From Plastoroseomonas sp036499545 (GTDB taxonomy: Bacteria; Pseudomonadota; Alphaproteobacteria; Acetobacterales; Acetobacteraceae), in contig DASYDR010000185.1 of NCBI GenBank assembly GCA_036499545.1, forward strand, positions 1 to 22,836: DNA of 22,836 nt. The letters are read 5' to 3'. Within the stretch, counting starts at the first letter, position 1. Every line of letters starts with the position of its first letter. Under the pieces are notes generated by a model that was given only the letters and a program-made list of their open reading frames with translations, did not search any database and had not been told where the DNA came from. This document shows, piece by piece, positions 7,316 through 15,104 of the stretch. Made by a program: the position numbers and the translations under genes.

Positions 7316-8290
7316 GTGCCGCACGCAGCTGACCATCCCCCGACGCCGGCGCGCATGGGGCGGCGGGGACCGGCCTCGCCCTATCTCGTCTTCGATCGCG
7401 CGGAATGGGCGGCGCTGCGCGCCAATGCGCGGCTCGATCTGGCCGATGCCGACCTGGCGGCGCTGCGCGGCCTGAACGATCGGCTCTCGCTCGCCGATGT
7501 CGCGGATATCCACCTGCCGCTGTCGCGGCTGATCAACCTGCAGGTGCGCGCCGCCCGTCATCTCGGCAGCCTGGTCGAAGGGGCCTTCCTCGGCCGCCCT
7601 TCCGCCTCCACCCCCTATGTGATCGGCGTCGCCGGCAGCGTGGCGGTGGGCAAGAGCACCTTCGCCCGCGTGCTGCAGGCGGCGCTGTCGCGCTGGCCGG
7701 AGCATCCGCGGGTCGACCTGGTCACCACCGACGGCTTCCTGCGGCCGACCCGCGTGCTGGAAGCGCGCGGCCTGATGCATCGCAAGGGCTTCCCGGAAAC
7801 CTATGACCTGAAGCGGATGCTGCGCTTCCTGACCGACCTGAAATCCGGCGTGCCCGGCCTGCGCGCGCCGGTCTATTCGGCGGAGCTCTACGACGTCGTC
7901 CCTGGCGGCTTCCAGACCATCGACCGCCCGGACATCCTGATCTTCGAAGGGCTCAACGTCTTGCAGACGGTGGCGGGCGCGCCGGTCGTCGCCTCCGACT
8001 TCTTCGATTTCTCCATCTACCTCGATGCCGAGACGGCGATGATCGAGGATTGGTATGTCGACCGCTTCCTGCTGCTGCGGCGCACGGCCTTCCAATCCCC
8101 AACCTCCTATTTCCACCACTACGCGGATCTGCCGGAGGACAAGGCGCGGAGCGTGGCGCGGGACATCTGGCGGCGCATCAACCTGCCGAACCTCACCGAC
8201 AACATCCAGCCGACCCGTGGGCGGGCGCGGCTGGTGATGCGCATGGGCCGCTCCCACGCCGTCGAGGAAGTCTGGCTGCGCAGAAGGTAG
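7316..8290 (+). CDS. coaA: Type I pantothenate kinase
   Basis: CoaA phosphorylates pantothenate with ATP, the first committed step of coenzyme A synthesis. The 324-aa product is close to the usual 310-320. It has the Walker A loop GVAGSVAVGKST (about residues 104-115), the VTTDGFLRP segment, HRKGFPETYD, PVYSAELYDVVPG, the ILIFEGLNVLQ strand and the terminal RINLPNLTDNIQPTRGRA typical of bacterial type I enzymes. GTG 7316 is the longest supported start; ATG 7355 (MGRRGPASPYLVFDR) is a reasonable alternative because conserved sequence begins near SPYLVFDR. Type I enzymes are usually feedback-inhibited by CoA; this is family knowledge. It is convergent with the next binding-protein gene. Confidence 0.96.
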   Translation: MPHAADHPPTPARMGRRGPASPYLVFDRAEWAALRANARLDLADADLAALRGLNDRLSLADVADIHLPLSRLINLQVRAARHLGSLVEGAFLGRPSASTPYVIGVAGSVAVGKSTFARVLQAALSRWPEHPRVDLVTTDGFLRPTRVLEARGLMHRKGFPETYDLKRMLRFLTDLKSGVPGLRAPVYSAELYDVVPGGFQTIDRPDILIFEGLNVLQTVAGAPVVASDFFDFSIYLDAETAMIEDWYVDRFLLLRRTAFQSPTSYFHHYADLPEDKARSVARDIWRRINLPNLTDNIQPTRGRARLVMRMGRSHAVEEVWLRRR

Positions 8291-8298
8291 GTGGCCCC

Positions 8299-8379
8299 GC
8301 GGCCGCAGGCCGCTACTGGAAAGGCCGGGCTGCGAGGCGTCGGCCGATGCAGACTGAGGCCGCGAATGCGGCCCGCGCG
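8299..8379 (+). repeat. REP-like two-hairpin repeat, copy A
   Basis: The unit begins with GCGGCCGCAGGCCGC (8299-8313) and ends with the hairpin GGCCGC-GAAT-GCGGCC (8358-8373), then a GCGCG tract. The same two blocks in the same order occur in reverse complement at 18015-18092. The first block (15 nt) and the hairpin block GGCCGCGAATGCGGCCC are identical between copies. The middle shares GAGGCG and GCCGAT but is otherwise diverged. It lies between the convergent coaA and binding-protein genes. Confidence 0.7.
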
Positions 8380-8436
8380 GAGTCACGCGCAAGCCAGGCG
8401 CGCGGATACGCGCGCCGGCGCCCGAGGACCAAAATC

Positions 8437-9444
8437 TCAATCCATCTGCAGGCCGATGCGCTGGACGACGGTCTGAAAGATGCCGAATTGCCGGTCGAGG
8501 AAGGCGCGGGTCGAAGCGGGCGTGCTCGTCGCGTCCGGGATGGTGCCGGTCGATTCCAGGCGATCGCGGATCGTGGCGTCGCTGAGCGCGCGGTTGGCGG
8601 CGCCGCTGATCGCGGTCGCCATCTCCGCCGGGATGCCGGCCGGGCCGACCAGCACCGTCCAGCTCGCCATCTCATACTCCGCCAGCGCCGGCAGCCCGGC
8701 CTGGGCGATGGTCGGCACGTCCGGGAAGTTCGGGTCGCGTTCCTTCGTCGTCACCGCCAGCAGCCGCAGCGCGCCGTCGCGGATCTGGCCGATGATGGAG
8801 CCGAGCGTGTCGATGGCGAACAGCACATCGCCCTTCATCACCGCTTCCGGAGTCTGCGAGCCGCCGCGATAGGGAACATGGATCGCTTCCACCCCCGCGA
8901 GCCGGCTGAAGTAATCGCTGCCCAGATGGCTGATGCCGCCGACGCCGGAACTGGCATAGCCATGCTTGCCCGGTTCCGCCTTCAGCCGGTCGACCAGCTG
9001 CGCCACGCTGGTGATGCCGCTGTTCGCCGCGACCACCAGCCCCATGGTGCTGATGCCGAACAGGGTGATCGGCGTGAAATCCTGGGTCGGGTGGTAGCGC
9101 GCGGCGCGGGCACCGGACGCCGGGGCGCAGCCGAGCGTCGAGGCGGAGCCGACCAGCAGCGTGTACCCATCCGGCCGCGCGCGGCGCACCTGGTCGGCGC
9201 CGAGCGCGCTGCCGGCGCCGGGCCGGTTGTCCACCACGGCGCGGCCGCCTTCGGCGAGGAACGGCCCGAGCTTGTCTGCCAGCAGCCGCCCCGCGAGGTC
9301 GGTGGCGCCGCCCGGTGCGAAGGGCACGATGATGGTGATGACGCGGTCGGGATAGGCGGCGAAAGCCGGCCTCGGCAGCAGCGGCAGCGCGGCCGCGCCC
9401 AACCCGCCCAAGAGACCGCGGTGCATGTCGCGCCGTCGAAGCAT
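8437..9444 (-). CDS. Bug/TctC-family tripartite tricarboxylate transporter binding protein
   Basis: A 335-aa periplasmic solute-binding protein. The N-terminus MLRRRDMHRGLLGGLGAAAL ending PRPAFA is an export signal. The mature part begins YPDRVITIIVPFAPGGATD, the hallmark of the Bug (Bordetella uptake gene)/TctC family, followed by DNRPGAGSALGADQVRRARP and DGYTLLVG. The later HVPYRGGSQTPEAVMKGDV and ALRLLAVTTKERDPNFPDVP segments also fit. Such proteins bind small carboxylates; the ligand here is unknown. No TctA/TctB membrane genes lie in the window, so this is an orphan receptor, as is common in this family. ATG 9444 is used; ATG 9426 is possible. It follows the SBP_bac_5 genes by 127 bases on the same strand. 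Confidence 0.94.
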   Translation of the reverse strand: MLRRRDMHRGLLGGLGAAALPLLPRPAFAAYPDRVITIIVPFAPGGATDLAGRLLADKLGPFLAEGGRAVVDNRPGAGSALGADQVRRARPDGYTLLVGSASTLGCAPASGARAARYHPTQDFTPITLFGISTMGLVVAANSGITSVAQLVDRLKAEPGKHGYASSGVGGISHLGSDYFSRLAGVEAIHVPYRGGSQTPEAVMKGDVLFAIDTLGSIIGQIRDGALRLLAVTTKERDPNFPDVPTIAQAGLPALAEYEMASWTVLVGPAGIPAEMATAISGAANRALSDATIRDRLESTGTIPDATSTPASTRAFLDRQFGIFQTVVQRIGLQMD

Positions 9445-9571
9445 TCCCGGTTCGTCCTTCCCGTGCCGCCGGGCGGGTCGATCCCGCCTCGCGCGGCGAT
9501 CGCCTACCCCGAAACCGGCACGCTGGCCACACCGCGCCGGCGGCGTCGCTTCAGGTCGAGGCGATCAGGCT

Positions 9572-11155
9572 TCAGGCCAGCCGCCGGACGTTCAGCGGCA
9601 GGGTGATGCCACGCCGGTCGGGCACCAGGCCACGGCGATAGGCGCTGTCCACGAAATACTGGCCGAGCGGCCAATAGGGCAGGTCTTCGAAGAATTGCAC
9701 CTGGATCGCGCGGCCGATGCCGCGCTGCGCGTCGAGGTCTGGCGCCGCGAACCAGGCTTCGCGCAGTTCCTCCAGCTTCGGGCTGGTCGGCCAGCCGAAC
9801 CAGGCATCGTTGCCATTGGCGCGGAGCAGCGGATGGCCGCCGGGATTGACCAGGTCCTCGCCGGCGAACGCGAGCACCACCGCGTTCCAGCCGCCCTGCG
9901 ACGGCGGCTCGCGGCGGCTGCGGCGCGCCAGCATGGTGCCCCAGTCGGAGGTGGCGTCGGTGGCATCGATGCCGATCTTCCGCATCAGGTCGATCGCGAC
10001 CGTGGTCAACGCGCTGTTGTTCACCTGGTCGGCGGGGTTCAGCACCACCGCGCGACTGCCGGCCTTGCCGGTGGCGGTGAGCAGCGCGCGCGCGCGGGCC
10101 AGGTCGCGCGGCCCGCGCAGCACCTCGAGCCCGGCATCGGAGGCCAAGGCGCTGCCCGGGGTGAAGCAGCCGAGCCCGTCGCGCCAGCGCGCCCGGTCCG
10201 GGCCCATGATCGCGCTCATGAATTCCGCCTGGTCCAGCGCCGGCAGCAGCGCGCGGCGCACCGCCGGGTCGTCGAAGGGCGGGTGCAGGTGGTTCGGCCG
10301 CAGCATGGAGATGGTGCCGTTGGCCTCCAGCCGGTCGACCACCACGTCGCGCCGCCGCGCCAGCAGGTCGCGCAGATCGGGCGCCACCCGTTCCCACCAG
10401 TCGACCTCGCCCGCCTGCAGCGCGGCGGCGGCGGTCGCGGGGTCCATGATGATGCGGAGCTCGACGCGCTCGAAGCTGGCCAGCTTCGGCCCGGCGGTGG
10501 CCACGACCGCGCCGCCGGGCGCGGGGCTGTAGCCTTCATGCCGGCGATAGACCACCTGCGAGCCGGAGCGCAGCTCATCCGCCACGAAGCGGTAAGGGCC
10601 GGAACCCACCACCTCGGTCATCGGCGTGGTGGGCGGGACCGCCGCGAAGCGTTCCGGCATCACGAAGCAGGGGTAGGAGGAGGATTTGCCGAGCGCGTCC
10701 AGCATGGCGCCGAAGGGCTGCCGCAGCCGGATCGCGAAGCGGCGGTCGTCGAGCGCCGCGATCTCGGCCAGTCGCGCGGCCAGCGTCTGGCCATGGGTGT
10801 CGCGCACCATCCAGCGGCGGATGGAGGCGACGGCGTCGGCGGCGCGGATCTTCTCCCCGTCGTGGAAGACCGGGCCGTCGCGCAGGGTGAAGACCCAGCG
10901 CAGCCCGCCCTGTTCCACCACATGCCCGGCGGCGAGCTGCGGCTGCGGCCGGAATTCGCCATCGAGCCCGTAGAGCGTGTCCCAGCAGAGATGCCCGTGG
11001 TTGCGCACGGAATAGGAGGTGGTGGCCAGCGGGTCGAGGCTGGTGACATCGGCCTGCGGGATGAAGCGCAGCACCTGCCGGGCTTCCCCCTGCGCCAGGG
11101 CCGGCCGGGCCAGCGCCGTGGCGCCGGCGGCGAGGAAGGCGCGGCGGCGGATCAT
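9572..11155 (-). CDS. ABC transporter substrate-binding protein, SBP_bac_5 family (second of pair)
   Basis: A 527-aa exported binding protein of the dipeptide/oligopeptide/nickel type (family 5). The N-terminus MIRRRAFLAAGATALARPAL followed by AQ is a possible twin-arginine signal. The domain shows FIPQADVTSLDPLATTSYSV, then LRWVFTLRDGPVFHDGEKI, and VVGSGPYRFVADE at about residues 180-192. The ATG overlaps the TGA of the upstream SBP gene (ATGA), so the two are translationally linked. The pair share only family-level similarity and may bind different ligands. No permease or ATPase gene is adjacent in the window, which is unusual for an intact ABC import operon. Ligand unknown. Confidence 0.93.
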   Translation of the reverse strand: MIRRRAFLAAGATALARPALAQGEARQVLRFIPQADVTSLDPLATTSYSVRNHGHLCWDTLYGLDGEFRPQPQLAAGHVVEQGGLRWVFTLRDGPVFHDGEKIRAADAVASIRRWMVRDTHGQTLAARLAEIAALDDRRFAIRLRQPFGAMLDALGKSSSYPCFVMPERFAAVPPTTPMTEVVGSGPYRFVADELRSGSQVVYRRHEGYSPAPGGAVVATAGPKLASFERVELRIIMDPATAAAALQAGEVDWWERVAPDLRDLLARRRDVVVDRLEANGTISMLRPNHLHPPFDDPAVRRALLPALDQAEFMSAIMGPDRARWRDGLGCFTPGSALASDAGLEVLRGPRDLARARALLTATGKAGSRAVVLNPADQVNNSALTTVAIDLMRKIGIDATDATSDWGTMLARRSRREPPSQGGWNAVVLAFAGEDLVNPGGHPLLRANGNDAWFGWPTSPKLEELREAWFAAPDLDAQRGIGRAIQVQFFEDLPYWPLGQYFVDSAYRRGLVPDRRGITLPLNVRRLA

Positions 11156-12753
11156 GGCGCCGGCCGGGCGGCGGTCGCCAGCGTCTGCTCGTCCGCGCGC
11201 GCCTCGTAGCGCAGGCCGCGGCGCACCGCCCAGGCATTCTTCAACAGGAACAGCGGCACCATCCCGATATCCTCGCTTGCCATCTGCACCGCCTGGCGCA
11301 GCAGTGTTTCCCGGGCCGCGTCATCGGCGGTGGTCACCGCCCGCCGCGTCAGCGCATCCAGCGCCGGGTTGCTGTAGCGCCCGTAATTCGGATTGCCCCA
11401 GCCGCGTTCGCGGTCGCGGGTTCCGATCACGTTGCGCAGCAGGTAGCTGGCCTCGCCGGTGGAACTGCCCCATCCGCCCAGCCGGAAGCCGAATTCCTGC
11501 CGCTGCCCGCGTGCCTGGTACATCGACCAGGGCAGGCTCTCAACCTCCGTCCGCACGCCGATGCGGGTCCAGAACTGCGCCACCGCCTGGGCGGTCGCGG
11601 CATCGCCCGGATAGCGGTCGTTCGGCGTGGTCAGCACCATGCGGAAGCCTTGCGGGAAGCCGGCTTCCGCCAGCAGGCGCCGCGCCTGGTCGGGGTCGAA
11701 GGCCGGCACGCCGACCGCGGGGTTGTAGGAATAGCTGCCCTCCGGCAGCCATTGCCCGGTCGGGATCGCGGTGCCGGACATGATGCGCTCCGCCAGCGCG
11801 CGCCGGTCGATGGCGATCGACAGCGCGCGGCGGATGCGCAGATCCAGGAAGGGGTTGCGCGCCAGCCGCTGGCCGGCATGGTCGGCAACCCCCGGCACCT
11901 CGCCGCCGGGACGCGAGAAATCCGCCTGCAGGTAGATCAGCCGGACGCCGCTGGTCTCCGCGATCGTGACGCGCGGGTCGCGCCGCAGCCGCGGCAGGTC
12001 GTTGCCCGGCACCTGTTCGATGATGTCGACATCGCCCGCCAGCACGGCGGCGCTGCGGGCGCCGTCATTGACGATGAAGCGGTAATCCACCCGCGCCCAG
12101 GGCTCGGCGCCGCGCCACCAGCCATCGTTGCGCGCGAAGCTGGCGCCGTCGCCGGAGCGGTAGCTGACGAAGCGATAGGGGCCGGTGCCGATCATCGCCC
12201 GGCCGCTGTTGTAGTCCGGCGGATTGGCATCGGTGCCGGCATGGCGGGAGATGATCTGCACCGTGGCCATCTCGACCGGCAGCAATGGGTTCGGCTGCGC
12301 CGAATGGAAGCGGATGGTCCGCGCATCCACCACCTCCACCCGGGTGATGCCGCGCACCGCGCCACTGTAGCCGCCGGCGCTGCCCTGCACGTTCGGCACC
12401 CGCGCGATGGTGAAGGCGACATCGTCGGCGGTGAAGGGCTGCCCGTCATGCCAGAGGACGCCGGCGCGCAGCCTGAATTCCCAGACCGTCTCGCCGGCCG
12501 GCGCCCAGCTTTCGGCCAGTGCCGGCACCAGGCGGTTGTGCGCGTCGCGCGCGATCAGGGTTTCGAACACATGGCCGGACAGGGCGAAATTGGCGGTGGT
12601 GTTGGTGAAATGCGGGTCGAGGGTGTTGACCGGATTGGCCAGCCCGATGGTCAGCGTCTGCGCCCGGGCCGGCGCGGCGCCGATCAGCCCGGCCAGCAGG
12701 GCGGCGCAGAGCCAGAGGACCGGGCGGGCAGGGCGGCGATCGGCATGCGGCAT
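11152..12753 (-). CDS. ABC transporter substrate-binding protein, SBP_bac_5 family (first of pair)
   Basis: A 533-aa periplasmic binding protein. The signal peptide is PVLWLCAALLAGLIGAAPAR followed by AQ. The mature part starts TLTIGLANPVNTLDPHFTNT and contains VWEFRLRAGVLWHDGQPFTA and IGTGPYRFVSYRSGD, which are family 5 signatures. The C-terminal FLLKNAWAVRRGLRYEARAD region is also typical. The frame is open up to 13482, but that extension overlaps the monooxygenase on the same strand and carries no family similarity. ATG 12753, at the start of a proper signal peptide, is chosen although its ribosome-binding site is weak (GAG about ten bases upstream). A 95-base AT-rich gap separates it from the monooxygenase gene. 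Confidence 0.93.
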   Translation of the reverse strand: MPHADRRPARPVLWLCAALLAGLIGAAPARAQTLTIGLANPVNTLDPHFTNTTANFALSGHVFETLIARDAHNRLVPALAESWAPAGETVWEFRLRAGVLWHDGQPFTADDVAFTIARVPNVQGSAGGYSGAVRGITRVEVVDARTIRFHSAQPNPLLPVEMATVQIISRHAGTDANPPDYNSGRAMIGTGPYRFVSYRSGDGASFARNDGWWRGAEPWARVDYRFIVNDGARSAAVLAGDVDIIEQVPGNDLPRLRRDPRVTIAETSGVRLIYLQADFSRPGGEVPGVADHAGQRLARNPFLDLRIRRALSIAIDRRALAERIMSGTAIPTGQWLPEGSYSYNPAVGVPAFDPDQARRLLAEAGFPQGFRMVLTTPNDRYPGDAATAQAVAQFWTRIGVRTEVESLPWSMYQARGQRQEFGFRLGGWGSSTGEASYLLRNVIGTRDRERGWGNPNYGRYSNPALDALTRRAVTTADDAARETLLRQAVQMASEDIGMVPLFLLKNAWAVRRGLRYEARADEQTLATAARPAP

Positions 12754-12799
12754 GGCTGGCTCGTATCGGTTGCGGGGGGGGGAGAAAGGGACGCAGAAC

Positions 12800-12840
12800 G
12801 ATAGTGAGTCAACATATTTCACGATTGAATATAGTCTTTG
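12800..12840. promoter_or_regulatory. AT-rich palindromic site upstream of the SBP pair
   Basis: This is an unusually A/T-rich stretch of the window. ATATTTCA (12814-12821) and TGAATAT (12826-12832) form an inverted repeat with a one-base bulge around CGAT. GTGA (12804-12807) and TCAC (12819-12822) form an overlapping interrupted palindrome with an 11-base spacer. It lies between the monooxygenase and binding-protein genes, so it may hold a promoter and operator for the binding proteins. No good sigma-70 pair with correct spacing is visible. Confidence 0.45.
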
Positions 12841-12848
12841 GCGTCGCC

Positions 12849-14219
12849 TCAGGCGCGGCAGGCCGCAGCCGGATGCGGCGCCGCCAGGCGATCCTGCCCG
12901 AACAGCTTGCGCCGCAGCGTGCCCGGGGCATAGGCGCGCTTGTAGCGGCCGCGCCGCTGCAGCTCCGGCACCAGGTGATCGACGATGCCTTCGAAGGTCT
13001 CGGGCATGACGATCGCACTCAGGTTCAGCCCGTCGACGCCGGTCGCCGCCACCCAGGCCTCCACCGCATCGGCGACGCCGGCGGCATCCCCGGTGATCAC
13101 CGGCGCGACGCCGCCCAGCGTGGTGAACTCCGCCACTTCCCGCACCGTCCAGGCGCGGCCGGCATCGCTGCGGGCGATATTGTCGAAGGCGGTGCGCATC
13201 GCGTCGTTCTCGATCCGGCGCACCTCCTCCTCCGCACCGAGGCTGCTGAAATCGAGCCCGGTCCAGCCCGACATCAGCGCCAGCGCGCCTTCCTGGCTGC
13301 CATGGCGCAGATACTCGGCATGGCGGTCCTCGGCTTCGGCGCGGGTCGCGGCGACGATGATCGCCAGGCCGCTGAACACCCGCAGCGCCTCCGGCCCGCG
13401 CCCGGCCGTGGCCGCCGCCTGGCGCAGCGCCGCGACGCGCGGCGCGATCACCGCGGCGGACGGGCCGCTGACGAAGACGCATTCCGCATGCCGCCCGGCG
13501 AAGGCGCGCCCGGCCGGGGAGGTGCCGGCCTGGTAGAGCAGCGGCGTGCGCTGCGGCGAAGGCTCGGCGAGGTGAATGGCCTCGATGTCGAAATGCGGGC
13601 CCTGGTGGCGGATGCGGCGCACCAGCGCCGGGTCGGCGAAGATGCCCGCGGCGCGGTCGCGCCGCACCGCGCCATCCGCCCAGCTGCCTTCCCAGAGCTT
13701 GTAGACGACCTGCATGTACTCCTCGGCCAGGTCGTAGCGCGCGTCATGCGCGGCGACGCGCGGCAGGCCCATGGCGCGCGCCGCGCTGTCGAGATAGCCG
13801 GTGACGATGTTCCAGCCGATGCGGCCTTCGGTCAGGTGGTCCAGCGTCGACATCCGCCGGGCCAGCAGATAGGGCGCTTCCCAGCTCAGATTGGTGGTGA
13901 TGCCGAAGCCGAGATGCCGCGTCGCCGCCGCCATGGCGGAGACCAGCATCGCCGGGTCGTTGATCGGCACCTGGGTCGCGTGCCGCAGCGCCGCCTCCGG
14001 CCCGCCGCCATGCACGTCATAGAGGCCGAGCACATCGGCGATGAAGATGCCGTCGAACAGCCCGCGCTCGCAGAGCCGCGCGAGGTCCGTCCAGTAGGAG
14101 AGCTTGCGATAGTCGACGGAACGGTCGCGCGGATGCGTCCAGAGCCCGGGCGAGACATGCCCCACCGTGTTCATGGTGAAGGCGTTGAGCAGGATCTCCC
14201 GCGGCACCGGCGCGCTCAA
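12849..14219 (-). CDS. Flavin-dependent monooxygenase, NtaA/SnaA/DszA family
   Basis: A 456-aa member of the bacterial-luciferase superfamily, using reduced FMN supplied by a separate reductase. The N-terminal ILLNAFTMNTVGHVSPGLWT, RGLFDGIFIADVLGLYDVHG and the long LSWEAPYLLARRMSTLDHLT then EGRIGWNIVTGYLDSAAR are characteristic of the NtaA/SnaA/DszA group. PLLYQAGTSPAGRAFAGRHA follows at mid-protein. Family members oxidise nitrilotriacetate, dibenzothiophene sulfone, dimethyl sulfone and related compounds; the substrate here is not determinable. The start appears to be TTG 14219, overlapping the GST stop as TTGA. GTG 14207 or ATG 14174 are alternatives, but family N-termini need residues before the ATG. 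Second gene of the GST-led operon. Confidence 0.93.
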   Translation of the reverse strand: MSAPVPREILLNAFTMNTVGHVSPGLWTHPRDRSVDYRKLSYWTDLARLCERGLFDGIFIADVLGLYDVHGGGPEAALRHATQVPINDPAMLVSAMAAATRHLGFGITTNLSWEAPYLLARRMSTLDHLTEGRIGWNIVTGYLDSAARAMGLPRVAAHDARYDLAEEYMQVVYKLWEGSWADGAVRRDRAAGIFADPALVRRIRHQGPHFDIEAIHLAEPSPQRTPLLYQAGTSPAGRAFAGRHAECVFVSGPSAAVIAPRVAALRQAAATAGRGPEALRVFSGLAIIVAATRAEAEDRHAEYLRHGSQEGALALMSGWTGLDFSSLGAEEEVRRIENDAMRTAFDNIARSDAGRAWTVREVAEFTTLGGVAPVITGDAAGVADAVEAWVAATGVDGLNLSAIVMPETFEGIVDHLVPELQRRGRYKRAYAPGTLRRKLFGQDRLAAPHPAAACRA

Positions 14220-14938
14220 TCCGGCACCGGCCGCGCGCGCTGGTTGTAGAGGATGCTGCGGATCCGGGCCTGTTCCTCCGGCGGCAGCTTGCTGCGGTCC
14301 GTCGAAAGCTCGGCGCCGACCGCGAGGCCGCGCTGCACCGCCGGCCGCGCGCCGACCGCGTCGAACCAGCGCTTGAAATGCTTGAACTCCGCGATGTCCT
14401 GCCCCTGCGCCTTCCAGTTCACGGTCCAGGGATAGGTGATGATGTCGGCGATGGTGTAGGCGTCGCCGGCGAGATAGGGCCGGTCGCGCAGCCGCGCGTT
14501 CAACACGCCGTAGAGGCGGTTCGCCTCATCGGTGAAGCGGCGCACGGCATAGGACTGGTCGCCCTGCTCCTCGCCGAGGCGGCGGAAATGCCCGGCCTCG
14601 CCGAGCTTCGGGCCCTGGTTCGCCATCTGCCAGATCACCCATTGGCTGACCGTGGTCTTGGTGCGCAGGTCCTGCGGCCAGAGCTGGCCGGTCTTCTCCG
14701 CCAGGTAGAACAGGATGGCGCCGGATTCGAAGACCGCGAGCGGGCCGCCGCCATCGGCGGGCGCATGGTCGACGATCACCGGCATGCGGTGGTTCGGGTT
14801 CAGCGCCAGGAATTCCGGCGTGAACTGGTCGCCGCGGCTGATGTTCACCGGCACCAGGCGATAGGGCGTCCCGGTCTCCTCGAGGAAGATCGAGATCTTC
14901 TTGCCGTTCGGTGTTGGCCAATAATGCAGATCGATCAT
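14216..14938 (-). CDS. Glutathione S-transferase-like protein (YfcG/Ure2p type)
   Basis: A 240-aa cytosolic protein with an N-terminal thioredoxin fold (MIDLHYWPTPNGKKISIFLE, then LVPVNISRGDQFTPEFLALN, PNHRMPVIVD, AVFESGAILFYLAEKTG). The ESGAI glutathione-binding segment is present. The helical C-terminal domain contains LYGVLNARLRDRPYLAGDAY followed by TIADIITYPW, the conserved GST N-capping region. The TPNGKK motif is characteristic of the YfcG/Ure2p-like (Nu) class, which often shows disulfide-bond reductase activity. The frame is open to 15163, but ATG 14938 follows GAGAGGA by eight bases. It is the first gene of the minus-strand cluster and divergent from the GlxA-type regulator. Confidence 0.95.
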   Translation of the reverse strand: MIDLHYWPTPNGKKISIFLEETGTPYRLVPVNISRGDQFTPEFLALNPNHRMPVIVDHAPADGGGPLAVFESGAILFYLAEKTGQLWPQDLRTKTTVSQWVIWQMANQGPKLGEAGHFRRLGEEQGDQSYAVRRFTDEANRLYGVLNARLRDRPYLAGDAYTIADIITYPWTVNWKAQGQDIAEFKHFKRWFDAVGARPAVQRGLAVGAELSTDRSKLPPEEQARIRSILYNQRARPVPD

Positions 14939-15104
14939 GGGGGTGTTCCTCTCTGCCCGGCGGCGCGATTTTTCACCTTCCAGGGAAGGCCTTTTTGCTG
15001 AACCCCAGGATAGAGGCGTGCGACCGGCGCGCAAGCCGGCCGCGGCATTGACGGGAAGCGCCTGGATGCCACCTTTCCGGACATCGGCCAGGACAGAAAG
15101 CGCC
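14939..15104. promoter_or_regulatory. Divergent control region with CCTTCC-AG-GGAAGG palindrome
   Basis: The 166 bases separate the GST gene (minus) from the GlxA-type regulator (plus) and must hold both promoters. A perfect six-base inverted repeat, CCTTCC (14976-14981) and GGAAGG (14984-14989), lies 38 bases upstream of the GST start codon, flanked by short T runs. This position suits an operator. Binding by the neighbouring regulator is inference. Confidence 0.5.

Noticed and set aside
7294..7332. A 12-codon ORF (MTRETRPGAARS) just before and overlapping coaA, considered as a leader peptide.
   Set aside because: No strong ribosome-binding site, no run of a regulatory amino acid and no attenuator-like hairpin; such ORFs arise often by chance at this GC content.
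8050..9606. A 518-residue plus-strand frame across the end of coaA and the Bug-type gene.
   Set aside because: Low-complexity Arg/Ala/Gly-rich translation, antisense to a clear Bug-family gene and overlapping coaA; no domain similarity.
12754..13482. Upstream extension of the first SBP_bac_5 gene to give a 776-aa fusion.
   Set aside because: The extension is the antisense-free frame shadow of the monooxygenase on the same strand, lacks domain similarity, and would bury the signal peptide inside the protein.
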